From the NCBI RefSeq assembly GCF_030523985.1, contig NZ_JAUNHK010000140.1, positions 1-5,257 of the forward strand: a stretch of DNA of 5,257 bases, given 5' to 3'. The translations under genes were made by a program, and so were the position numbers. Under the pieces are notes generated by a model. That model was not told where the DNA came from. It worked only from the letters and a program-made list of their open reading frames with translations, and searched no databases. This document shows, one piece after another, positions 1 through 5,202 of this stretch. The stretch's first letter is position 1. Each line of letters begins with the position of its first letter. The DNA comes from Deinococcus sp. (GTDB lineage Bacteria > Deinococcota > Deinococci > Deinococcales > Deinococcaceae).

Positions 1-2
1 GG

Positions 3-1868
3 GCCGAGGGCCTCAAGGTGCCCACCATTGACGAAAACCCCGAACCCGACGTGATCTACTGGGTCGGTTGCGCCGCTGCCTACGACCCCGGCGCTCAGAA
101 AGTCGCCCGCTCCTTCGTGCAACTGCTGGACAAAGCCGGCGTGAACTACGCGGTGCTGGGCAAGAAAGAAGCCTGCACGGGTGACGCCGCCCGCCGCGCC
201 GGGAACGAATTCCTGTACCAGCAGCTCGCGCAGGAAAACGTGGAAACCCTCAACCAGATTGCGCCCAAGCTGATCGTGGCGACCTGCCCGCACTGCATGA
301 ACGCCATCGGGCACGAGTACAAGCAGATCGGCGGGGACTACCGCACGGTTCACCACACCGAGTACCTCGAAGAACTGGTGCGGGCGGGCAAGCTGCCGCT
401 GGCGCAGCTTCAGGACGACGTGGTCTACCACGACCCCTGCTACCTGGGCCGCCACAACGGGGTCTACGACGCGCCGCGCACCCTGATCACCAAAATGGCG
501 GGCGACATTCTGGACATCGAGCGCCAGCGCGAAAACAGCTTCTGCTGTGGCGCGGGCGGGGCGCAGTTCTGGAAGGAAGAGGAAGAAGGCCGCGAGCGCG
601 TGTCCGACAACCGTTTCCGCGAGTTGCAGGCCCGTCTGGACGAAGCCGCCGAGCGCGTGAGCGAGTACGAGCGCACCGGGCAGGTGCAGGAGAAGGTCGT
701 GGCGGTGGGTTGCCCCTTCTGCAAGGCGATGATGAACTCCACGCCCGAAAAGCAGAAGCGCGACGACATCATCGTCAAGGACGTGGCCGAACTGATGCTC
801 GAAAGCGTGCAGCGGGCCAGCGGGGAATGGGTGCAGCCCGAAGCCGCGCCCTCCGCCGAGGTGGAAGTGCCCAACGCCGCCCTGCCGATGGAGCGCACCG
901 GGGACGCCCCCGCCGCCGACGCCCCCAAGGACGACGTGGTCGGCACCACCAGCGCCGACGTGGAGAACGCCCAGCCCGGCAGCCCGGTGGCGAACGCGGG
1001 CACCCAGCCCGAACCGCAGGCGGCGGCCCCCAGCCCGGCCCCCAGTGGCGAAGGCACGCCCGTTGCAGCCACCCGCAAATCGTGGAAGCCCAAAGGCGGC
1101 GACGACGTGAGCGCGGCGACGCCTGCCCCCGCTGCTCCGGCTGCGCCCCAGGGTGACGCCCCGGCCCGCAAAGCCTGGAAGCCCAAGGCGAAGGCCGACG
1201 ACGTGAGTGCCGAGTCGGTGGCCCAGGAGACGGCTCCTGCGGCGGCCCCCACACCCGCTGCCGACGGTGCTGCGCCCGCCCGCAAAGCCTGGAACCCCAA
1301 GGGCAAGGCCGAAACGCCCGCCCCTGCCGCTGCGCCCGCTGTCGTGCGTGACGACGTGAACCCGGCTCCGGTGGCCCAGGCTCAGGAAACGGCCCCCGCT
1401 GCTCCTGCGGCGACGGGTGCGACGGGCCGCAAAGCCTGGAACCCCAAGGCGAAGGCCCCGGCTGCGGCTGAAGTGGCCCCCCAGCCTGCCGCCGCTCCTG
1501 CCGCGCTCGCCCAGGACGACATTCAGGACCCGCTGCCCCAGCCGCCTGTCGAAGCCCAATCGTCCAGTGAGGCCCAGTCGCCTGCCCAGGCCAGCCCCGC
1601 GCCTGCCGCCACGGGAGAGCGCAAGAAGTGGAATCCGAAGGCCAAGGCCGAGGCGACCCCCGCCCCCATCACCGAGCATGTGGTGCTGGACGAAGTCGGC
1701 GTAAACGGCCTGGAAGAAGGCCAGCAGGCGACCTCGGCCCCCGACAGTGCCCAGAGTGCTGCCCCCGTGACCACCCAGCCCGCTGCGCCCACCGAGGCGG
1801 CGCCGACCAGTGCGGAAGTCAACCCCGAAACGGGCCGCAAGAAGTGGACGCCTAAAAAGAACGGCTGA
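3..1868 (+). CDS. Fe-S oxidoreductase with two CCG domains (DUF224, FadF/EMO-like), 5'-truncated by the window, with long repetitive tail
   Basis: The frame is open to the left edge and the first visible residues are already inside a conserved domain, so the true start lies upstream; the GTG at 18 is not a credible start. Numbering from that codon, two cysteine-rich domains are seen. The first has C18, C53 (in ACTGD rather than CCG) and CPHC at 90-93. The second has HDPC ending at C141, CCG at 176-178 and CPFC at 232-235. These match heterodisulfide-reductase-B-like subunits, closest to the bacterial FadF/EMO (ETF:quinone oxidoreductase) type, whose usual membrane helices and 4Fe-4S ferredoxin domain would lie in the unseen N-terminal part. 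The inferred role is passing electrons from ETF, reduced by acyl-CoA dehydrogenases, to menaquinone at the inner face of the membrane. From about residue 265 to 616 the protein is an Ala/Pro-rich, probably disordered tail with repeated motifs. Related CCG oxidoreductases (glycolate oxidase GlcF, LutA) are less likely because the ESCTGD-, TACPHC- and GVYDAPR-like stretches follow the FadF/EMO pattern. No ETF gene is visible here. Confidence 0.88.
   Translation, partial: AEGLKVPTIDENPEPDVIYWVGCAAAYDPGAQKVARSFVQLLDKAGVNYAVLGKKEACTGDAARRAGNEFLYQQLAQENVETLNQIAPKLIVATCPHCMNAIGHEYKQIGGDYRTVHHTEYLEELVRAGKLPLAQLQDDVVYHDPCYLGRHNGVYDAPRTLITKMAGDILDIERQRENSFCCGAGGAQFWKEEEEGRERVSDNRFRELQARLDEAAERVSEYERTGQVQEKVVAVGCPFCKAMMNSTPEKQKRDDIIVKDVAELMLESVQRASGEWVQPEAAPSAEVEVPNAALPMERTGDAPAADAPKDDVVGTTSADVENAQPGSPVANAGTQPEPQAAAPSPAPSGEGTPVAATRKSWKPKGGDDVSAATPAPAAPAAPQGDAPARKAWKPKAKADDVSAESVAQETAPAAAPTPAADGAAPARKAWNPKGKAETPAPAAAPAVVRDDVNPAPVAQAQETAPAAPAATGATGRKAWNPKAKAPAAAEVAPQPAAAPAALAQDDIQDPLPQPPVEAQSSSEAQSPAQASPAPAATGERKKWNPKAKAEATPAPITEHVVLDEVGVNGLEEGQQATSAPDSAQSAAPVTTQPAAPTEAAPTSAEVNPETGRKKWTPKKNG
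930..1856 (+). repeat. Six acidic/basic motif modules encoded in the Fe-S protein tail
   Basis: Within the low-complexity tail, a short acidic motif (DDV, DDI or DEV, at residues 305, 362, 394, 445, 500 and 558, counting the GTG at 18 as residue 1) alternates strictly with a basic aromatic motif R-K-[SAK]-W-[KNT]-P-K (first base at 1074, 1167, 1281, 1428, 1620 and 1836). The basic motif is often followed by further Lys (AKA, GKA or GG). The last copy is at the extreme C-terminus, three residues before the stop. Linkers are Ala, Pro, Gln and Thr rich. These are the only Trp residues in the tail apart from one near its start (GEW). I do not recognise a named domain. The alternation suggests a conserved short linear motif in a disordered tail, perhaps for binding a partner, membrane or nucleic acid. 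Confidence 0.85.
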
Positions 1869-1880
1869 CCTTCACCCTGA

Positions 1881-1921
1881 AAAATCCCCGCCTCCGGTCT
1901 GGAGGGCGGGGGTTTTCTTTT
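1881..1921. terminator. Bidirectional Rho-independent terminator between the Fe-S gene and the GNAT gene
   Basis: The 5' arm CCCCGCCTCC (1886-1895) pairs with 1901-1911 across the loop GGTCT, giving 10 pairs with one bulged G at 1904. On the plus strand it is followed by TTTTCTTTT. An A run at 1880-1884 precedes the stem and provides a U-tract for transcripts from the minus strand. It lies 12 bases after the Fe-S stop and 16 bases beyond the GNAT stop, so it can serve both convergent units. Confidence 0.9.
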
Positions 1922-1937
1922 GACCGCAGAGTGGGGT

Positions 1938-2552
1938 TTAACGCGCCGGGTAGGCTCCCAGCCGCGCTTCCAGTCCGGCTTTGACCCCGGCCCACTCGTC
2001 CGCCAGGATGCTGAACATCACCGAGTCGCGGGCGTAGCCGTCGGGCCGTACCTGATAGCGGCGCAGCGTGCCCTCGCGCACCGCCCCCAGTTTTTCCATC
2101 GCCCGGAGGCTGCGGGCATTGCGGCTGTCCACCTTGAAATGCACCCGGCCCGCGCCCAGTTCCTCGAAAGCACGGGTGAGCAGCAGCAGTTTGGCTTCGG
2201 GGTTGGCGGAGGTGCCCTGGGCGATCGGCAGCAACATGGTGCCGATTTCTACCCAGCGGTCAGCGGGCCTGACCTCGCTGTAGCTGATGCGCCCCAGCAC
2301 CGCGCCCGAGGTGTCCAGCATGGCCCAGTTGACGCGGCCCGGTATGGTCAAACGCTCAATATAAGCGGCCCACTCCTGCGGCGTGTTTTCCTGGGGGCCG
2401 CCCCGCGCCAGAAACTCCACGGTAGACGCATCCGCTCCGGCGCACAGTCCGGCGGCGTGGTCGGTGGTCAGCGGCTCCAGGGCAATAAAGCGGCCCCGCA
2501 GAGGCGCAGGACGCAGCCATTCTGCGGGGTCAGCGGGGACAGCGGAAAGCAT
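1938..2552 (-). CDS. GNAT-family N-acetyltransferase, RimJ/RimL type
   Basis: The 204-residue protein fits the Acetyltransf_3 (RimJ/RimL-like) fold that transfers acetyl from acetyl-CoA to an amine. An N-terminal LRGRFIALEPL strand opens the domain at about 18-28. The central WVEIGTMLLP strand at about 100-109 leads to the acetyl-CoA loop GTSANPEAK (113-121), which replaces the usual GTGxNTEAK, followed by a helix LLLLTRAFEELG. The stretch RVHFKVDSRNARSLRAMEKLGAVREG (136-161) in pieces VDSRN, SLRAMEKLG and REG is the family's most typical signature. The substrate (ribosomal protein N-terminus, antibiotic, polyamine or other) cannot be told. It is the third gene of the ybaB-recR operon, with 19 bases between the recR stop and this ATG. 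No clear Shine-Dalgarno precedes the ATG, so translation may depend on coupling to recR. The start is the only reasonable one in this frame, as the domain begins soon after it. Confidence 0.9.
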   Translation of the reverse strand: MLSAVPADPAEWLRPAPLRGRFIALEPLTTDHAAGLCAGADASTVEFLARGGPQENTPQEWAAYIERLTIPGRVNWAMLDTSGAVLGRISYSEVRPADRWVEIGTMLLPIAQGTSANPEAKLLLLTRAFEELGAGRVHFKVDSRNARSLRAMEKLGAVREGTLRRYQVRPDGYARDSVMFSILADEWAGVKAGLEARLGAYPAR

Positions 2553-2571
2553 GGCCCAGAGTAACGGATAC

Positions 2572-3177
<606 letters not shown>

Positions 3178-3182
3178 GCCTG

Positions 3183-3187
3183 CCCCC
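3183..3187 (-). promoter_or_regulatory. Probable recR ribosome binding site
   Basis: On the minus strand a GGGGG run stands 5 bases before the ATG at 3177. It overlaps the alternative GTG start (3187-3189), which argues for the ATG as the real initiator. The match to GGAGG is only partial. Confidence 0.5.
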
Positions 3188-3206
3188 ACAGCAGCAACTC
3201 AAAGCG

Positions 3207-3244
3207 GCCATTTGCCATTTGCCAGCTGCCGTTTGCCATCTGCC
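3207..3244 (+). repeat. Heptanucleotide tandem repeat, block A (between ybaB and recR)
   Basis: Five units of a degenerate 7-mer with consensus GCCATNT, followed by a final GCC. Every unit begins with GCC at exact 7-base spacing (3207, 3214, 3221, 3228, 3235, 3242). The variable part is ATTT, ATTT, AGCT, GTTT and ATCT. The block lies 15 bases past the ybaB stop (reading on the minus strand) and upstream of recR. On the ybaB coding strand the unit reads AGATGGC, the same orientation as the two other blocks have relative to their preceding genes. Confidence 0.85.
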
Positions 3245-3259
3245 TGGCGCAGCGAGTCC

Positions 3260-3550
3260 TCAAAATCCGGGAATTCCCAGGCCCGCCGTCGCTTCACGCT
3301 GCAACGCGTCGGCTTTTTCGGCGGCGTCGTTGATGGCAGCCAGAATCAGGTCTTCGAGGGCTTCCACATCGTCGCCGTCTACCGCTTCGGGCTTGATTTT
3401 GAGGGTCTGTACCTTGCCGTGCCCGTTCATGCTGACCGTGACCAGCCCGCTGGCGGTGCCTTCCACCGTCTGCGCGGCGAGGTCTTCCTGAATCTTGGTC
3501 GCAGCGACCTGGGCCTGCTGCATCTGCTTCATGAGCTTCTTCATGTCCAT
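3260..3550 (-). CDS. ybaB: YbaB/EbfC family nucleoid-associated DNA-binding protein
   Basis: The 96-residue protein begins MDMKKLMKQMQQAQ and has the family layout: long N-terminal amphipathic helix (about 3-28), a central beta sheet with GLVTVSMNGHGKVQTLKIKP in pieces GLVTVSMNG (35-43) and VQTLKIKP (47-54), then a C-terminal helix LEDLILAAINDAAEKA and the typical end GLGIPGF. Family members form tweezer-like dimers that bind DNA and help organise the nucleoid. Pairing with recR is conserved in many bacteria, commonly dnaX-ybaB-recR; dnaX is not next door here, and the upstream neighbour is a divergent Lrp regulator. Start is the ATG at 3550; a second ATG two codons later (3544) is possible. 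No Shine-Dalgarno is seen, but a -10-like box ends 10 bases upstream, which suggests a leaderless or near-leaderless message. Confidence 0.95.
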   Translation of the reverse strand: MDMKKLMKQMQQAQVAATKIQEDLAAQTVEGTASGLVTVSMNGHGKVQTLKIKPEAVDGDDVEALEDLILAAINDAAEKADALQREATAGLGIPGF

Positions 3551-3560
3551 AGCAGAGGTC

Positions 3561-3566
3561 AGTCTA
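3561..3566 (-). promoter_or_regulatory. Candidate -10 box of the ybaB-recR-GNAT operon
   Basis: On the minus strand TAGACT (fits TANNNT) lies 10 bases upstream of the ybaB ATG, which would put the transcript start at or within a few bases of the start codon. No convincing -35 box is seen at the expected spacing, and the lack of a Shine-Dalgarno fits leaderless translation, frequent in Deinococcus. This is inference from position and one hexamer. Confidence 0.4.
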
Positions 3567-3653
3567 CCCGCTGCGGCCTCACGGCGGCATGACCGGGGCC
3601 ACGCTTGGCAAGTATCAGGAAGGAACAGGGCAAGTGAGCGAAGAAAACCTATC

Positions 3654-3683
3654 TTGACCTGTCAAATGCTAAGCTGACAGGGT
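3654..3683 (+). promoter_or_regulatory. lrp promoter with nested palindromes (possible operator)
   Basis: TAAGCT at 3670-3675 is a -10-like box 8 bases before the ATG at 3684, pointing to a leaderless transcript; no -35 box sits at normal spacing. Two palindromes overlap it. TTGAC (3654-3658) and GTCAA (3661-3665) are perfect inverted copies around CT. CCTGTCA (3658-3664) and TGACAGG (3675-3681) are perfect inverted copies 10 bases apart, flanking the -10 box. Lrp/AsnC proteins commonly bind such degenerate palindromes and repress their own genes, so autoregulation is a fair inference. Confidence 0.5.
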
Positions 3684-4145
3684 ATGAAGTCTTCCACTTA
3701 CAGTCTGGATGCGCTTGACCAACGGATTTTGCAGGAACTGCAGCAGGACTCGCGCCTGAGTATGCGCGAACTGGGGCGGCGCATCGAACTGTCGGCCCCC
3801 GCCGTGACCGAGCGGGTTCGCCGCCTGGAAGACGCGGGCATCATCCTGGGCTACGGCGTGCGGGTCGCCAGCAAGCCGCTGGGCCGCACCATCACGGCCT
3901 TTATCGGCGTCAAGGACTCTGGGCGCAACGACCCCACCCTGGTGCGCTGGGCACGCGAACGCGACGGCGTGCTGGAATGCCACTCGGTCACGGGCGACAA
4001 TTCCTGCATTCTGAAAGTGTCAGTGCCCGACGTGGCGGCGCTGGAAATGCTGCTGGGCGAACTGATTGACCTGGGCTTTACCTGCGACACCTCCATCGTT
4101 CTGAGTACGCCGCTGGAGGGGAAGCTGGTGTTGCCGCCGCAGTGA
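3684..4145 (+). CDS. Lrp/AsnC family transcriptional regulator
   Basis: The 153-residue protein has the standard two-part build. An N-terminal winged helix-turn-helix (about 7-56) includes LDALDQRILQELQQDSRLS and the recognition region SAPAVTERVRRLEDAG (37-52), followed by IILGY. A C-terminal RAM/AsnC effector domain (about 68-145) includes the family motif TGDNSCILKV (103-112), where TGDYDYLLKV is usual; the ligand, often an amino acid, binds between subunits in this domain. Length is typical. The start at 3684 fits the domain onset; AGGG directly abutting the start is too close for a normal Shine-Dalgarno, so a leaderless start is likely. It is divergent from ybaB-recR-GNAT and convergent with the DUF937 gene. 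It may regulate itself through the palindromes in its promoter and possibly the divergent operon 133 bases away, but other targets cannot be inferred. Confidence 0.96.
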   Translation: MKSSTYSLDALDQRILQELQQDSRLSMRELGRRIELSAPAVTERVRRLEDAGIILGYGVRVASKPLGRTITAFIGVKDSGRNDPTLVRWARERDGVLECHSVTGDNSCILKVSVPDVAALEMLLGELIDLGFTCDTSIVLSTPLEGKLVLPPQ

Positions 4146-4147
4146 GC

Positions 4148-4182
4148 GGATAGCGGATGGCAGATAGCGGATAGCTGAAGGC
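4148..4182 (-). repeat. Heptanucleotide tandem repeat, block B (after lrp)
   Basis: Five consecutive 7-mers begin two bases after the lrp stop codon: three copies near GGATAGC/GGATGGC, one AGATAGC and one TGAAGGC, each unit ending in GC. Read on the minus strand the units begin GCC or GCT. The block is in inverted orientation to block C, and both are downstream of stop codons. Confidence 0.85.
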
Positions 4183-4228
4183 AAAAAGAGAGGACCCCTG
4201 GGGCAGTGCTCCCAAGGGCCTTTTTTTT
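4183..4228. terminator. Bidirectional Rho-independent terminator between lrp and the DUF937 gene
   Basis: The stem 4192-4203 pairs with 4210-4220 (loop CAGTGC at 4204-4209), with one bulged A at 4194, a C-A mismatch and a terminal G-T wobble. It is followed by eight T at 4221-4228. An A run at 4183-4187 with GAGA upstream pairs into the T-tract and gives TCTCTTTTT on the minus strand, so it should stop transcripts of both convergent genes. Confidence 0.88.
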
Positions 4229-4281
4229 GCTTGTTTGTCAGGATGAAGTGTCAGGGGTCGGCATCCGGTGAAGGCTTTTAA

Positions 4282-4314
4282 GCCATCTGCCATCCGCCTT
4301 CAGCCATCCGCCTC
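4282..4314 (+). repeat. Heptanucleotide tandem repeat, block C (after the DUF937 gene)
   Basis: Four full 7-mers (GCCATCT, GCCATCC, GCCTTCA, GCCATCC) and a partial fifth, each beginning GCC at 7-base spacing. The block stops exactly at the stop codon of the DUF937 gene (4315-4317). Bases 4296-4309 are complementary to 4169-4182 of block B at 13 of 14 positions, so the two could form the base of a larger hairpin enclosing the terminator. A small perfect hairpin GGCTT-TT-AAGCC (4273-4284) overlaps its left edge. Confidence 0.85.
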
Positions 4315-5091
4315 TTAGCGGCGTCCCCCGAACATTCCAATCAGGTCGTTGAGCGCGTTGCCGTCGCCGTCGCGGTCAAGGGTGCGGTTGAGGGTGCCGA
4401 GCAGGTCGCCGCCCTGTCCCATCTGCCCGCCCATCTGGGGCTGTTGGGGCTGCGTCTGTCCACCGGGGAAACCGGGGAACATGGCCCCGCCGCTCTGGGG
4501 TTGCTGGTAGGGCTGCGCCTGGGGCTGACCGCCGCCGAGCATTCCGCCCAGCACGCTGCCGAGGCCGCCCGCTGCGCCGCCTGCCATGCCCCCGCCCAGC
4601 AAGCCGCCCAGAATGGAGCCGAGGCCCCCGCCCATTGCCCCGCCCATGCCACCGGGCAGGCCCATGCCGCCGCCCATCTGCCCGCCCTGGCTGCGCGAAC
4701 GGTTGCTGAGGTAGCTCAGAATCAGGGGCGCGACCATCATCAGGAGTTGCATCGCCATCTGAGGGTTGATGCCCGCCCGCTGGCTAATCGCGTTGGCGGC
4801 GGCCTGCTGCTGCCCGCCGAAGACGTGGCCCAGAATCTTCTGGCCTTCGTTCAGGTCGGGCATCTGGCCCTGCTGAAAGCCGAGCATGGCGCTGTCGTCG
4901 TGCTGGTTGACCGCTGCGGCGAGGGCGTCGAGGCCGCCGGGTTGCGCGGCGTTGCGGGTCATCGCGCCGAGCAGCAGCGGCACGGCGGCTTCCAGGGCCG
5001 CTTCGGTCTGGCGGGGGTCGGTGCCGAGTTGGTTGCTGACCTGCTGCTGGGCCTGGCCCATACCGCCAAGCATGTTGAAAATGTCCATCAT
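4315..5091 (-). CDS. DUF937 (YidB-like) protein with Gly/Met/Gln-rich tail and acidic DxDxDG motif
   Basis: The 258-residue protein has an N-terminal DUF937 domain (about 2-132) of helices rich in Ala, Leu and Gln, including LGTDPRQTEAALEAAVPLLLGAM in pieces LGTDPRQTEAALEAA and PLLLGAM, then HVFGGQQQAAANAISQRAG and a hydrophobic helix MAMQLLMMVAPLILSYLS (112-129) typical of the family. Residues 135-225 are low complexity, Gly/Met then Gln/Pro rich, with a duplicated GLGS[IV]LGG[LM]LGGG at 156-168 and 176-188. The end carries TLDRDGDGNALNDLIG (237-252), an acidic D-x-D-x-D-G run common at the C-terminus of DUF937 proteins. No signal peptide is visible. The biochemical role of the family is unknown to me. 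The ATG at 5091 is preferred over the adjacent ATG at 5088 because it is 8 bases from a strong AGGAGG. It is monocistronic as far as visible, ending in the shared terminator. Confidence 0.92.
   Translation of the reverse strand: MMDIFNMLGGMGQAQQQVSNQLGTDPRQTEAALEAAVPLLLGAMTRNAAQPGGLDALAAAVNQHDDSAMLGFQQGQMPDLNEGQKILGHVFGGQQQAAANAISQRAGINPQMAMQLLMMVAPLILSYLSNRSRSQGGQMGGGMGLPGGMGGAMGGGLGSILGGLLGGGMAGGAAGGLGSVLGGMLGGGQPQAQPYQQPQSGGAMFPGFPGGQTQPQQPQMGGQMGQGGDLLGTLNRTLDRDGDGNALNDLIGMFGGRR
4625..4645 (-). other. Predicted G-quadruplex motif inside the DUF937 gene
   Basis: On the minus (coding) strand there are four G-runs of 3, 4, 3 and 5 separated by loops of 1 (C), 4 (CAAT) and 1 (C). This satisfies the strict three-tetrad quadruplex pattern with short loops. 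It encodes part of the Gly/Met-rich tail, so codon composition alone could explain it. Confidence 0.6.
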
Positions 5092-5099
5092 GGTGTATT

Positions 5100-5105
5100 C
5101 CTCCT
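5100..5105 (-). promoter_or_regulatory. Shine-Dalgarno of the DUF937 gene
   Basis: AGGAGG on the minus strand ends 8 bases before the ATG at 5091. It is the only strong Shine-Dalgarno in the window and fixes the start codon. Confidence 0.9.
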
Positions 5106-5122
5106 GGGGTGAATTACCTGGG

Positions 5123-5150
5123 AGCTTAGGGCGCGGGGGCGTGCGGTCAA
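5123..5150 (-). promoter_or_regulatory. Promoter of the DUF937 gene (TTGACC - 16 - TAAGCT)
   Basis: On the minus strand TTGACC (5145-5150) and TAAGCT (5123-5128) are 16 bases apart, a good housekeeping-sigma pattern. The predicted start of transcription near 5116 leaves a leader of about 25 bases carrying the Shine-Dalgarno. Confidence 0.65.
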
Positions 5151-5202
5151 AGGGGAGCAGGGTTGCGGGTTTGTTGAGGATGCGGAGGGCAGAAGGGAGA
5201 GG

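Noticed and set aside
18..20. GTG at 18 as the start of the Fe-S protein
   Set aside because: The frame is open upstream, the conserved CCG domain starts almost at once, and family members carry a large N-terminal membrane/ferredoxin part, so the gene starts outside the window.
464..1855. Several long open frames on both strands overlapping the Fe-S protein gene (up to 280 residues)
   Set aside because: They are Arg/Pro/Ala/Ser-rich translations with no domain, overlap a gene with clear conserved motifs, and are expected from GC-rich, stop-poor sequence.
3654..3659. TTGACC as the -35 box of lrp
   Set aside because: It is only 10 bases from TAAGCT and no other -10-like hexamer lies 16-18 bases downstream; it is better explained as part of a palindrome.
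3551..3683. A radiation/desiccation response motif upstream of ybaB-recR or lrp
   Set aside because: No match to the 17-base Deinococcus RDRM palindrome as I remember it is visible; the palindromes here have different sequence.
4236..4255. Two direct TGTCAGG copies 13 bases apart in the lrp-DUF937 spacer
   Set aside because: Only two short copies, downstream of a terminator and not near a promoter; too little to support a binding site.
3207..4314. The heptad blocks as a CRISPR array or as ends of an insertion sequence
   Set aside because: Units are 7 bases with no spacers, no cas genes or transposase are present, and there is no target-site duplication visible around 4146-4314.
5107..5139. 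G-runs over the DUF937 promoter as a quadruplex on the plus strand
   Set aside because: One loop is 9 bases, beyond the usual limit of 7, so it does not meet the strict pattern.
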